NCBI GenBank assembly: GCA_033439295.1 | Contig: JAVTLE010000016.1 | Location: 744,001 to 808,000, forward strand | Reading direction: 5' to 3' | DNA length: 64,000 bases | Origin: Deuterostichococcus epilithicus | Taxonomy: Eukaryota; Chlorophyta; Trebouxiophyceae; Prasiolales; Stichococcaceae | Shown here: in pieces, positions 13,901-25,776 of the stretch | How positions within the stretch are numbered: position 1 is the stretch's first letter | Layout: the number at the start of each line of letters is the position of its first letter | Position numbers and translations under genes: made by a program | The notes under the pieces: generated by a model | What the model was told of the DNA's origin: nothing | The model's input: the letters and a program-made list of their open reading frames with translations, nothing else | Database searches by the model: none

Positions 13901-15220
13901 TGGACTGCTTTGTTGAACCCACGCCCTGAGGCAGCAGTTGCTGGGTACCGCCAGCACAAGGTCACCCATCAACACCTCGCCAGAGTAGGGTGGCGGGTGC
14001 AACATCATTTGACACTTATGCACACCTCATCTGCTTGCAGCCGACGCCGCCCCAAAAGTCCGGCACCGACCCCGCGAGCTGGTTGCTGTCCAGCTGCAGA
14101 GTCTGCACCACGCAGCAGACAGGCTCAGCATAGTGTCGTCCGCATTCCTTTAAAAGACCACCACGCAAACCAGTCTGATGAGGGCTGCTATTGTTCAGTG
14201 CCTCGGATTAGTTGAGCGGCACCTGGAGGGCGGGGAGGCTGGTGGCGGCATTGCACCAGGTGGGCGGCAGCGCCCCGCTCAGGGCATTATTCCGGATGCT
14301 GAGCGTGGTCGCGGTCGGGAAGGCGCCGGCACCGCCCCACGTCTGCGGCAGGGTGCCAGTGATGGCGTTGCCGTCCAGCACGAGGGACTGCAGCGCGGGG
14401 AATGCGCCCTCGGCGCCCCATGCAGTGGGCAGCGCGCCTGCAGATGTGGGAGAGAGCGGGTCAACGCATGACGGGACAGTCACAAACGGAAGGAGCAGCA
14501 GGTGCTAGAAGTGACGAGGTGAGATTCGGAGGGCATGCGCAGACCCAAACCGCGAGGCTGCGCACCTGTGAGGGAGCTGCCGGTCACGTCGAGCGACACG
14601 AGCAGCGGGAAGGCGCCACCCATGCCCCAGGCGGCGGGCAGCACACCGGTGAAGGCATTTCCCCCCAGGCTCGCCAGCTGCAGCTGTTCCATGCCACCCA
14701 GCTCGTCTGGTAGCGAGCCCTGCAAGCCGAGCCCGCCTAGATTCCTGCACGGTCGCAGCAGGCAAAGCACGTCAGGTGGCTGCATGGGCTCGGTCAGGGG
14801 CAGTGCAAATGCCAAGATGCAGCGGGTCTTGAGGATTGCAGCTAGCAAGGAGCTTGGGAAAATTGAAGGCGGTGACGCACAGTGCGACGACGCGGCCGCC
14901 GTTGCAGGTGATGTTTGCCCAGGGTTCAGCGCCGCACGGCGCTGTACCGGTCCAGGAGGGGAATGCAGCATTCGTGATGGCGCCTTTGAGCGCCACCAGC
15001 CCAGCAGCTGCAAGCAGCACGATGCACACGTCTAGAACGTTTCAAATGCACGTCGTGAGATTTGCAAGTTGGGTGTACCGCAGAGTGATCATCAAGGTGG
15101 GGGGAAGTGGGCGCTGGTGAGCGCACCATCAGCAGCCGCAGTGGCTGTGACCTGTGCCGATGCCCGGCCCAAGCATCCCAGCAGGACGGCCAGCGCGAGC
15201 AGGTGCATAGACTGCGTCAT
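10964..15220 (-). CDS. Type I membrane leucine-rich-repeat protein, no kinase domain
   Basis: Fifteen exons join in phase: 15220-15127, 15007-14881, 14744-14566, 14437-14223, 14102-14026, 13857-13678, 13504-13392, 13229-12985, 12857-12774, 12609-12504, 12381-12202, 12081-11996, 11787-11731, 11561-11406 and 11185-10964 (2121 nt, 706 aa). Residues 1-22 are a signal peptide (HLLALAVLLGCLGRASA, cut before QVTA). A plant-type LRR N-cap (FPSWTG...CGAEPWANITC) leads into about seven LRRs such as NLGGLGLQGSLPDELGG and LVLDGNAITGTLPQTWGG. Next comes a Pro/Ala linker, a membrane-proximal domain containing ARRLLQSS, a second Pro-rich stalk, a transmembrane helix (about 516-540, AGAIVGGVVGGLAGLALIG continuing LALWAC), the basic stop-transfer RRHRQNK and a 165-aa Ser/Pro-rich tail. 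It resembles plant LRR receptor ectodomains, but ligand and role are unknown. Acceptor choice for exon 14 is the least certain. Confidence 0.85.
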
Positions 15221-16385
15221 GCTGCACCGCTCTTGCCGGACGGAACTCGAGTCGCGAGTTCGAACAGCCCTGCTGCTGATGTCTCGGCACGCTGCCGTGT
15301 GAGCTGCCTCGTACAGGTCCGCCCGGAACTGCAGACGCATGCAGGAGGATGTCGGAGAATTTATCTGTGACTTAAATTGAGCCCGTTCAGAGGCACCGTA
15401 CGCGGTTGTGCGCGCTGCACCCTGGACTTCCGGAAGCGCAAAACATCTGACGCGAGTGCAGCTCGCGGGAAAGCGTTGCCACAGGGTGTGAGGCGCTTGG
15501 ATGAAGTCTGTGTATGCCTGTCTCAGAACAAAGCATGTCCGTGTCGAGCTGTAAACAGTATTCGGGGCGACATACGGTGTGACCCCTGCAAAGATCTGGG
15601 GGATCAAGTGAGCCCCGGTCGAAGGATGACAGCCCACCGATGCCGGAACCCATCGAGAGCTCTCATGGCATTCAATTGCGCGCTTCAAATGCGCTCTTTG
15701 CTCGGGCCTCGCAGTTGCGTTGCATTTTGACAGTCTTGCCGCTTACACCGGGGGTGGCAAGCCGCTTCCGATGAGCAAGCAGCCACGAGCACAATTCCGA
15801 AGAGTCTCGAGCCCTTTGATTACTGTTCACAGCCGTGCCGAGCTTACCTGCAGGGTGCGGCGGATCAGTTTGCGCGGTTGCACTTCGACTATGGTAGCGT
15901 GTTGTCCGGCGACTGACAATGGCGGCTGCAGTGACTACGCTGCGGCGGTGGCTTCAGTCTGCATCCTGACCAAGGCAAACTGATGAGTATGTAATGAAAC
16001 TGTGGGTCACTTAGCAGCGTCTAAATGCTGCTGATGCGTCGCTGACAATACATGACGCTGCAGGCATCCCACACGCCTCGCCCAAGTCCCGCTCATCTCC
16101 CCGTCTCGTGGTTTGCAAAACTTCCTGTGCCAGCCAGATGAAATGTTGTTGGCCAGTTGCGCGCAAATTGCTTGACGCTGTACATCTCGATCAAAGCTTA
16201 GTAGGTCAGTCGTGCGGCCGAGCACGTCACTCTGTCTTTTGACGTCCACTGACAAGCTTGCACTGCTGCCATCTCCCTTGTCCTCCCTTGTCCTGCTGTG
16301 TACGCCACAGGGGTACTCGTATCGCATAGCGGCTCGTTTGCCCGCTTTTGAAGACTACACGCATCATGCACAATCCGATCCGGTG
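15221..16385. promoter_or_regulatory. Divergent intergenic region, LRR protein / hydrolase
   Basis: 1.17 kb between divergent starts. The hydrolase frame stays open upstream to about 16212 but has no ATG before 16386. No other coding exon is convincing. Confidence 0.5.
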
Positions 16386-19300
16386 ATGGCCATCCGCGCC
16401 GGGCGCTGGGTGGCGGCGGCAGCGCTCGCCGCAGCAGCCGTGGCCTGCCTGTTGGCCTTCAACAAGGTCCTAGGCGCTGGCTCCCCGTGGTGCGACGGCG
16501 CCTCCGTGCTGCCGTCCGCGCTGTGCGGTCTGCACCCCACGCGCTGGGTGTCCAAGGGCTATCCGCCAGGGCTCTTTGGGTCGCGCAAATCGCGCGCCGG
16601 CGGGTCACCGCCGACACAGCTGCTGCCAGAGCTGGACGCCGCAGCCGACTTCGGCGACCCTGCGGGCGGCATCCGTGTGCAACCTGCAGGAGGCACTGCC
16701 ATAGCGCCCTCCCAGCCAGATGTGGCGCCAGCGGACGCGGGCGCTGGCGCTGGCGCGGCGCAGGCAGCCGGCCACCCGCATCTGGCTGACCTGAACAGCC
16801 ACCCCCAGCAGCGGCCTGGCGCACCAGGCGATCAGGCGCCGAAACAGGCACCAGAGCAGTCGGCACCAGCGTTGGAGGGCTCGGCCTCGCAGGCAGAGCA
16901 GCAGCGCTTTGAGGAGCAGCAGCAGGCGGAGCTCCAGGTGACGGCGCCGTCAGAGGCGACGATGTCGGCGGGCCAGCAGCCGCAGCCTGCTGCCGAGCCG
17001 CCGCAGCAGCAGCAGGCAGAGCAGCAGCCGGAGCCAGAGGCCGGTGCCGGCGCAGAGCGGCAAGCGCCTGAGGGCGCGCCAGCTGAACAGCCTCAGGCGG
17101 GAGGCGCACAGCCGGAAGCGGCCTCACAGCAGCACCCGCAAGCCCAGCAGGGCGGCGGGCCATCCGAACAGCCGCAGCCTGAGGTTGCACGGCCGCCGGA
17201 TGCTGAGCAGCAGCCAGACCGCCCTGCAGCCGGCGCACCTGTGGAGCAGCAACAGCCAGAGCCTGATGCAGGTGCCTCTGCCGAGCAGCCGGCAGCAGCG
17301 GCGCCGGCAGAGGGCCGCCTGCTGCCCGTCAGAGAGGTGGGACACGCTTACATTATCAATCGCAGCCGCTGCTAAAGCTCGGGAGGGCAGGCCCGACGCC
17401 GAGCTGGCCGGTCATGCCTTTGCCTGCACGCTCAAGCTTCACACGCCTGCGGTGCTTGCGCACATCGACCCAGACAGTCGTCAAGTTCCTCGTTGTGTTG
17501 TATGGTGCCCCTCGTCTCTGCAGTGGGTGGATGAGCAGGAGGTGATTTGGGAGAGGCCGCGCGGCGAGCCGCGCGGCGTTTTCCTGTTACTCAACGGCTG
17601 CAACCACGGCGCCGACGGCTGGTGGGACGCCCAGCCCGGCTGCGAGGACTGCCTTGGTGCGCTCCCCGCTTCAGGCAGCCCTGCTGGCCCGCAGAAGCTA
17701 CCGCCAGCCGCTCGCTGGTGCCTTGCAGTTGGGAACCCCGCCTGCTTCTGTCTGGGGATGACCCTGCAGCCCTAGCGCTGACGGCTCCTCGGCCGCGCAG
17801 CCTGTCTGCAGTGCTCGCCTTGTTGGAGCGCTCGTCGTCTGGACAGTGATTGCCTAGACGACGCTTCTGACAGCCGAAGTCAAATCTTAATGAAGTGGTG
17901 GCCCATGCCACGAGGAACTCCCTGCTGCAGGGCTGCCGGAGGAGAAGGCGATCGTGAAGGCCGCCATCGACCGAGGCCACGTCGCCGTCGCGCTGAGCGT
18001 GGTGCAGCAGCGCACCAAGATGAGGTGACCCAGCTTTGCTGCAGGAGAGCGGGTGAAGCTCCTAGACACACTGGAAACTCAGCGGTACCTTTGCCATGCC
18101 GCTGCCCTGCTCGCAATGCGCCGCAGTTTGAAAGCCAATCGATGGGGCCATCTTTGTTACTCTTGTGCCACTGCAGCGCATGCCGACATGCCCGTTGCTC
18201 TCCCTGGCTTCGCAGGTGCTGGGCCAACCTGACACCGCCGAACCTGAACACCGACATGAAGAGCGTGCGTCTCTGCACCCACCCTGCACTGCCCACCTGG
18301 ACCAGCATGCACTGCGCCATTTGCCACAGGGAGTTTCCCGGCCAAGGCTTCACCATCCTGCACTGCCGGTGCGCAGCTGTTGAGCCGAGACTGGCTGCGA
18401 TAGAGGTGACATCCAGCACTTGTGCTCCTGGCGCCGAGCCCACTCTAAATTGCGTCTTGGTCTGCAGACGCTGAAGACGGTGAAGCTGCTGGTGGAGCGG
18501 GAGGGGTGGCAGGGGCTGCCGCTGCACGCATGGGGCGGCTCAGCTGGCGGCACCTTTGCGGCGCGCCTGCCCTACTATTTGCCCATGAAGGTGCGCTGAA
18601 AACACATGTCAGCTAAAAGTTGCACGCCAGAAGCCATCGCGATGCTGCTGTCGATTCCTGTTTGCGTTAGCAGAGCACGTCAGCAGCAGGCGAGGATCGA
18701 GGCATCATCGGGGCCGATTTGATGAAGACGGAATCATGCAGAAAACCGGCCACCGCGGTTCCATGGCTCCTGCGTGTTCGCTGGGGGGGTGGAAGTACAT
18801 TTTGATTCCGGTGTTCGTGACAGACGACGCGTCCCTGAGGTGCCAGTAGTTCGGCAGCAAAACGACAGCGACTCAGTGCGGAAGCATTGGTCCGCTGTCG
18901 AGGTCCTCCAGGGCTGCTGGCACGCAGACGGATGCCCTGCCACTGCACGTGCCCTGGCACACAGGCGAACCGACACCAACAGATGAAGGAAGACCGCCTT
19001 TGTTTCGTTCATCGCAGGGCATCATGGTGCAGCTGAAATCGGTGAAAGGGGACGATCTGGAGGCAGACCCAAAGGACCCGGCCACCGGCGCGACCTGGCC
19101 CTACCCCAAGGTGAGTTTCCTAGATGCAACGGCGAGTTGAAACCGACTCATGCCCTCGGGCATTCGCCCCAGCGTGCAGGCTGCACATCAGTCTCCGGCG
19201 TGCGAGTGTCCGGATGCTGCTCGCTATGCTACAGCGATGCCGAGCTGGGCCATGTTCGCAGTCCAGTTTGCGCGCCGCGTCCACCGCGCTACATCGCGGT

Positions 19301-20795
19301 GCTGTGGCTCGGAGTAAACCCGTGTACCGACTTGCAGGTGGTGTATGCGTACAATCGGCGGGACCCGGTGGCGCAGGAGCGCGCCATCGACTACACAGAC
19401 GCCCTCAAGGCCAAGGTGGGCCGCATGCCTCGTTTTCAGATCAAATTGCTGTTCAGTGTTATCAACAAGGTTCCTTGCTGCGACTTGCCCTCCCTCGGGT
19501 TGCACCAGCTCCGTCAGTGCTGCCCGGAATAGGCCACAGCAGTCGAGCCTGCAGCAACTGCGGCCTGCAGCAATTGAGGCTGCTTTCCTGGACAGCCTAC
19601 CGGGCGACTGCACGCCAGCAGCAGGGTTCTGCCGCCGCTGCGTTGCAGGCTCTGCAGGAGCCTGCAGCGGCGCCTGACCTGACCTGAGCTCGATCAATGC
19701 CGTGCGTTCACAGGGGTTTCGACACCTCCGTCCTGCTGACCTTGTGTGTTTCTCCTACTGCATCCTGCAGGGCGTGCCATATGCGCTGCTGGGAGCGGAC
19801 CCGACGCCGCTGTCGCCGGGCTTCTTTGCGCAGCGTGTGGAGGAGATCAACGCGACGGTGTCAGCGCAGCTGTACGAGGCACTGAGTGCCGGCGGCATGC
19901 TGGACGAGCACGGCTACCTGCCACTTGACCCCAGGTAAACCCAGCGGCAAACAGTCCAGCCCTGTTCCCGTGCGCCGGGCGTATGAGACATGCGCGCGTG
20001 ACCGTAAGCCAGGAGCACGAGATCAGGAGCAACAGCGCAAGCGGATGGGATAACTGCACAGCAGGTTCCTGCTCGGTGTGTTTTGCTGCCGTCGCCGCCG
20101 CCACCGTTGCTGCTGCTGCTGCTGCTGCTCTGCACGGACCGTATGTACAGTCCCCGCGACATGAACAACTTCAGAGCGCAGGCGGATAGGATCACAGCCG
20201 GCTTTTGCGCATCGCCACTGGACTCAACCAGGAGGCTGGCGGCTAGAAGTGGCCCCTGTCAGTACCGTTAGCTGCGCACGCATGCCCTCGCAGGAAGTCG
20301 GACAAGCGGTGGCAGGGCGTGCTGCGGGAGCGGGTGCCATATGCAAATACAGTGCGGCTGGAGAAGTTTGTGTCCCCCATCTTCGAGGAGCTCAACTGGG
20401 CCTACTCAAGTACGTAAACCTGACCACGTGCCGCCGCCAGTCTCTGCCAGCTGTCTTGCATTTGCTGCTTGTCTGGATTCAAACCCCTCTTGCCAGACAG
20501 AGCACAACGACACACCTGGCGCAGAACTCGTATGTCATGTACACAAAGTTGCAGAACGGCTACGAGTTTTGACGCCGCGCATGGGCTGCACTACCTTTTG
20601 AGAAGGTTGCAGATGCGTCAGCCGGTCAATGGCCGTGCTTTGTCGAATGCCGCAGACCATCAGGGCATTTCCGACTGCACGGCGGCTGCCTTCGAGTTCT
20701 TTGAGACGGGCAAACAGCTGGATGAGAAGATGCTGGAGAACCCAGAGTTCTGGGCGCTCCAGGGTGGGCAGCGCCAAGAGGGGTCACTGCCATGA
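16386..20795 (+). CDS. Membrane-anchored alpha/beta hydrolase of a plant-type uncharacterised family
   Basis: Ten exons in phase: 16386-17336, 17524-17656, 17931-18024, 18216-18264, 18468-18590, 19018-19110, 19338-19415, 19771-19934, 20294-20409 and 20656-20795 (1941 nt, 646 aa). A short N terminus (MAIRAGR) precedes one hydrophobic helix (about 8-27), which suggests type II membrane anchoring. Exon 1 then encodes about 200 residues of Gln/Pro/Ala/Glu-rich stalk. The catalytic part begins at about residue 318: GVFLLLNGCNHGADGWWDA (oxyanion-side strand and loop), GLPEEKAIVKAAIDRGHVAV, then HAWGGSAGGTFAAR with the nucleophile elbow (Ser about 434). This pattern resembles plant proteins of the form FLxHGCxHxxxDxW...GLPEE. 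The Asp and His of the triad were not assigned. Substrate unknown. The tail (HQGISDCTAAAFEFFET) is the expected C-terminal helix region. Confidence 0.83.
20108..20130. repeat. (TGC)n tract, about 8 units, intronic
   Basis: Trinucleotide run in the intron between exons 8 and 9 of the alpha/beta hydrolase gene (intron 19935-20293). Confidence 0.85.
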
Positions 20796-21086
20796 CTGCG
20801 CTGCGCTGGCCAACGGATGAAGAATTGGCCGCGTCGACAGCCATGCAATGCATGTTGCATTATTTGGACTGTATTGCTGATTCGTTGATGCACTCGTGCC
20901 CTACACACCAGTGAGTGCGCTGCATTGCTAGAGGTAGAATTTTTTTCCGGCATCGCGTCGCACACTTTTGCCGAGCAGCATACAACTCTGCGCGTTAAGG
21001 CTGTACATAGAGAAATAATAATCTGACAGATCTCTGTGCGGCCACAGTTTCGCCAAGCACGCCTCTCGAGGAGAAGCCATGCATGT

Positions 21087-23445
21087 CTATTTCAGCTCCG
21101 CCAGCAAGTCCTGCATGCAAGACATGCCGCTGCCTCAGGACGCGCAACTGCAGGCCAGTGACGTTGTATCACACACGCAAGGGAAAGAACCTCAGCAGCA
21201 ATGCACCAGATGACACACCTGGTAGTCGACGAAGACGATCTTCCAGCCATCTGGGTCGGTGGTCGCCAGGATCTTGGTGCCTGCGGCGGAGTTGCGTTAT
21301 CGCATTGGCAAGGCCCTGGGGGAGCGTTTCCTGCCAGTGACTCTACCAGGGTTGCACACCAGTTGCAGCATGAAAACAAGTTCGAGGTACGCGCAAGCCA
21401 AAACAAGTGTCCAGGCGCTACAGGGTGGCGCACCAAGGCCGGGGAGGGCGCCCGCCTCCTTTGTGATCTTGCCACCCGCCGCCCTGATCTGGTCCTGCGT
21501 CTTGAAGACGTCCTGCGAGGCGAGCCGAGATGAGACAAACTCACGCTCTAGCATTAGGACAACATCGAGCAGCTGGTTCGCCATACAGGTTGCGGCACGC
21601 CGACAGCGTGTAGCCGCGGCTCCTCGGCCATGAGACAGGAGGACGCAGATATGCAGATGGGCAGAGTTTATCGATGCTGCCTCCTGGCTGTTGCTGCGCA
21701 CGTTTGTGGAGATGGCGATCTGGGCATACGCATCACCCTTGGTGTATTCTTGCGGATCCCAATTGTATGTAAGCTCAATCTGTACAGACTGCTCGTCATC
21801 GCCATAGCCTGCAATCAGAAAAGCATGTCACAACCTGGGGCAGTCGTGGAATTCCGAGCACAGGCAACGCGATTGCTGCAGGGCGTTCTGCCATCTGCCC
21901 AGACTACATGGCGCGGGTGACAACGGGGGTGCATCAGTGACGCACCCAGGAATGCGAGTGTGTACCGCCCCTGCGTCCATGACAGACACCCGCTCAGACG
22001 TGCAGGGTTCCGGGGGCAGCACTAACACTTGCCCTGCACTTCCGGGGTAGCACTTGCAGCATCGACAGGCCAGCATGGCGGGCTGGCATCTGTGGGGCGC
22101 CCAGCATATAGATGACGGCAGCAGAGCGAGATGTCAAGAGTTGTGTAACAAACCGTCTCGTTCTCGCGCTTGCGGATGAGCTTCATGCCCAGTGCTTCAG
22201 TGTAGTACTGGATGGACTTGTCCAAGTCTGTCACCCGGAACATCATCTGCAGTGGCAGCAGTTTCTCATGTGCCTGTGCGCTCCTCGCAGTTTAGTTGCA
22301 TGCCGCAGAGCAAGCAACAGGGCTCGGAGGCAGACGCCATCATCTGATGTGCATGGAGCACCGGTCAAGGGCAGGGACCTGGCAGGGACAAGGAGAGACT
22401 GGAGATCGATACGCACGTGAAGAATGGGATCCTTCTTGTGGTCTGGCCGTTGGATGAGCTCCCACTTGTAGCCGGTCGGGTCCTGTGCACCAGAAAAGAA
22501 TCTGCGTTTGTTCTGCAAGCAACCTCAGAGGGTTTGAGCGACCAGCACAAGCTCAGTCATGCTAAGACATCGCCTCACAGCTGCTTGTGCTTGTAGGGTC
22601 GTGCGTACCATGCGTGCAACAGCCAGGTAGCAGCATTGGCCATGTAGCAGCACACCTCAATGAATGCAATTTCGGATGAGCCGCCCTTCACCGGCCCCGC
22701 GTCCCGCGTCACCTTGCCGCCTGGGCAGGAACGGCACCGCAGTTGGTCGACCTGGTGACTCGTTTGAACGGGTGTGTAGATACAACTGGCACATTGGATC
22801 TGCACATCCTCTGCTTGAGCCGAAGGGGGCAGCCATCCTGCACAGAATTGCTGCCACTAGCAGATGTTGCCGAGGCCTCCAATGCTGTGAGGCATGGCGC
22901 AGTGAGCAACCTGGGCATCCCTGGATAATACAGTTTTCAACGGCCTGCAGGCTATCAGCTGTGCGAGACGCCACATGGCGGTGTCGGCGCCGCACCGTCA
23001 GCCTTGATCGTCTCCACGGCCTTGTAAACGTCAGGCACCGCCAGCGCAAAGTGCCCAAACTGGTTGCCCAGATCGTAGGAATCTTTGCCGTAATTGTACG
23101 TCAGCTCCAGGCTGAAGTAGCCCTGGTCCTCCGGCCCGAAGCCTAGGAACAGGTTCGTGTACTTGTCCTGCGATGCAGGGTCACGGCCAGCAGTCGAGAC
23201 CAGTGCATACGTTCTGAGAACCGCGTCTTTGAGCGACCCTGTCGGCCTAGCAATGCGGCTGGAAAGGCAGATGTGAAATTGCGCAAGACAGCACACACGT
23301 CTGGCTGGTCCCGGTAGCGCAGCCGCTTCATGCCCAGGTGCTTGGTGTAGTACTCCTCGGTCTTTTCCAAGTCACCGACGCGGTACACCGCGTGCAGCAT
23401 CTTACGCTCGTCCTCTGCCAGCCAGCCGCCCGAAGCCGTCGCCAT
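21087..23445 (-). CDS. GLX1: Glyoxalase I (lactoylglutathione lyase), plant-type two-domain
   Basis: Converts the methylglyoxal-glutathione hemithioacetal to S-lactoylglutathione. Ten exons in phase: 23445-23299, 23167-22996, 22720-22656, 22482-22417, 22246-22154, 21970-21946, 21808-21702, 21512-21434, 21280-21219 and 21110-21087 (840 nt, 279 aa; normal for the plant enzyme). Two glyoxalase domains are fused. Domain 1 has the full metal-ligand set at about His18 (KMLHAVYRVGDL), Glu70 (SLELTYNYG), His88 (FGHFALAV) and Glu128 (AFIEDPTGYKWELIQR). In domain 2 the first His is replaced (MMFRVTDLDKS) and the second by Gln (YAQIAIS), so only one active site is expected, as in plant Ni-dependent enzymes. 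The only in-frame ATG gives no transit peptide, so it is probably cytosolic. Exon 6 is only 25 nt. Confidence 0.93.
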
Positions 23446-23714
23446 GCTGCGTGTCGAGCTGCGTGCAAAACACTTTTCACGCTGGATAGGTGCAGTTCCT
23501 CTAGATGTTACACTTACGAAGAGCACAACCCCGCTTCAAGACCTGTATGCCGTCGCAGCGTCAGTGGGCAACAAAAGCAGTGGGTGCGTGGGGACTGGCC
23601 AACATCTTGTGTTGGTGGCGCATGCATACAGCCAACAACAGAGGACTGCTCCGCCTCCTATCAAGGCAGGCGATGCCAAGCAGATGCAGCCTTTTCAGGT
23701 CGCTTTCGCCTAAT

Positions 23715-24239
23715 TCATTCAAAAGCCGCACAGCCAGAACACACACAGCACCGGTGCAGCAGTTTGTAACATGCGGCAAGGACGCCGGCGGCAAACACAG
23801 CGCGGATTGCAATCTGGCTGGGCGTCATGCCTCGTGGCATCTGCCTCATGCGGGCAGCAGCCTGTTCGGTCAGCCAATGCAGACCGTCAGAGACGGATGC
23901 AGGCCGGCCTAAGATGTGGACACCTGGAGGGCAGCAGCAGTGCCGCGGACGCCGCACTAGCAAGGGCTTTCCGACGAGAGAAGGTCAGGCCCGTGTCTGG
24001 ATCGCCGCTGGCGCTGGATCGCGCTGTGCGAGACCTGTGGCGCCATGCGAGGCTGCTCGGTGACTCGGAACACAGGTGAATGGTCCTGGCCGGGCGACGC
24101 AAGCAGGATTGAATAGCACTGCGTCGCACCTGCGAGAGGACGCTCGAAGTGCAGGCCTGAAAGGTGCCGCAGAGGACAGCCTTTGTGATGATCGCAGCCC
24201 CGCAAAAGCGTGTGCCGAGACAGTGCTGCACAGCAGCAT
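23715..24239 (-). CDS. Tentative small plastid-targeted protein with twin-arginine signal
   Basis: Possible three-exon gene: 24239-24130, 24034-23924 and 23844-23715 (351 nt, 116 aa). The first two exons join cleanly with good donors. They read as a chloroplast transit peptide (starts MLLCSTVSAHAFAGLRSSQR; Ser/Arg-rich, acid-poor) followed by FSRRKALASAASAALLLPS, which looks like a thylakoid Tat-type lumen signal. The last exon is uncertain because its acceptor (ATGAG) is weak. It would add a short hydrophobic stretch ([17 protein letters not shown]) and a Cys-rich end. No family recognised. The alternative is that this is noncoding sequence upstream of glyoxalase I. Confidence 0.35.
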
Positions 24240-24772
24240 GTGCACCTCAGAAAACGTGACTTGAGCCTCTGACGCGAAATCGCAGTTTGGGTGAACCAAG
24301 TGGTGTTACGCGGTGCCTCTGTGAGAGGTGATTAGCAGCATCGGATGTCATTGGGATCCTGCTTGCTTTGCCCTCAGTCTTGAACCTTCTCACCTTGTCG
24401 ATGCGCGGGTGAGCAGCATGCTACTGTCGTGTGCACGTATGCTGCAGGTCTCAGAGTAGCGATGCAAGTTCCAGATTGAGTACGTTCGGCGAATACGGGA
24501 TAGTCAGATCATGGCAACTGGCTCAGCGTTCCATGCGCAGAAGTGGCTTCGTCACAACTGCAATTTTAGCGGGAGCCACTGAAAGCGGGAAGACTGGGAA
24601 CCTGCTGTCTTTGCCTGCTGTGCCGCTTCACTCATACAAATCTCAATAAGAGGTGCACTCTGGACCTCCCGAACTACCTCACACTTGCTGTCTTATTTGG
24701 TCGGACTGAGGCTGCTGCATCCACAGCAAGTTCCCGTGGTGTGGTGGTGCACAGCAGGTGCAGAGCACCAGC
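24240..24772. promoter_or_regulatory. Intergenic region upstream of the YLMG gene
   Basis: 533 bp between the tentative small minus-strand gene and YLMG. No exon or clear core promoter element seen. If the small gene is not real, the divergent GLX1/YLMG promoter region is 23446-24772. Confidence 0.45.
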
Positions 24773-25776
24773 ATGCAGTCCAGCGCCCTGATCCTGCGCT
24801 CAAGCCGCCCCAGTATGCCATTCACGTCGCGACAGCGTGGCATCGCCGCCAGGCGGCCGCTGCACCTGGCGTGCAGCGTCCCGCACCACGACAGCGCCCG
24901 TGCCGCGGGTGCAGCCTCATCACAGCAGACTGCACAGCCCAAGGGCGTGCCCGCAGCCCTGGCAGCTCTCATACCAGCTGCGTCTTCGGTGTTCAGCCCG
25001 AGTGCAGCCTGGGCGCAGACAGAGCTGCCGCAGGCGACGGCACTGTATGAACTGGCAGACTTGGATGCCAAGACCGCCGGCGCCATCGCCCGCGTAGTGC
25101 AGCCGCTGCTGGCCGTCGCGCAGCTGCTCATGATCGTGCGCATCGTGCTCAGCTGGTACCCACAGGTCAGTCGATCATGCAGGATCATTGAGACTTGACA
25201 CTCATATGCGCATCACTGCGTCCTGTCTCCCCATGCCTGCTGTGTGCCGCGCAGCGCCTGTGGAGTGGGGTGCTTCTGAATATACCAGGGCTGCCGTCAT
25301 GAAATGTGCTCAGGGTCCTTTCCTCTTACTGTCACATGCAGAGCATGGTGGGGTCCATGTTGTTGCCGTGCCTACACTCCACCCAAGGGCTGATGCAGAT
25401 GCAGGCTCCACAGCGTGCACAGTCTGGCGATAATTTCGGACACGAATGCAAGCCTGGTGTTCCTGCAGGTGAACAGCAAGAAGCTGCCGTGGTCCGTCGC
25501 CGTGCTGCCGACAGAGTGGGTTTTGGGTCCCACGCGGCGGCTGATCCCGCCGGTTGGCGGCGTCGACATTGCACCCATCATTTGGTTCGCATTCCTCAGC
25601 TTCACTAACGAGATCCTCGTCGGTCCCCAGGTCAGTTGTGGCCTCTGTATGGCATCGGCACATCGAGCACAGCACTGTGCTGACTCCCTGCAGAGACAAC
25701 GCTAGCAGCAGGCTTCCTGACACAGTCGCTGTTGTCAATGCAGGGCATCTTGAACCTGTTGCAGCGCAAGCTCTGA
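24773..25776 (+). CDS. YLMG: YLMG/YggT family protein, chloroplast
   Basis: Three exons, 24773-25165, 25469-25630 and 25744-25776 (588 nt, 195 aa). The N-terminal ~80 residues are Ser/Arg/Ala-rich (MQSSALILRSSRPSMPF...), a likely transit peptide. The YGGT domain follows, with two membrane helices: ARVVQPLLAVAQLLMIVRIV then LSWYP, and IAPIIWFAFLSFTNEILVGP. The signature LPWSVAVLPTEWVLGPTRRL and IPPVGGVDIAPI is close to plant YLMG/CCB3 proteins, which are thylakoid proteins involved in nucleoid distribution or haem attachment to cytochrome b6. Which of these subfamilies it belongs to is not decided. A TGTAA element (25913-25917), the usual green-algal polyadenylation signal, lies about 140 bp after the stop. 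The D27-like gene follows on the same strand. Confidence 0.9.

Noticed and set aside
16212-16385. N-terminal extension of the hydrolase
   Set aside because: The frame is open but contains no ATG; it begins with GTG only, and the ATG at 16386 directly precedes the membrane anchor.
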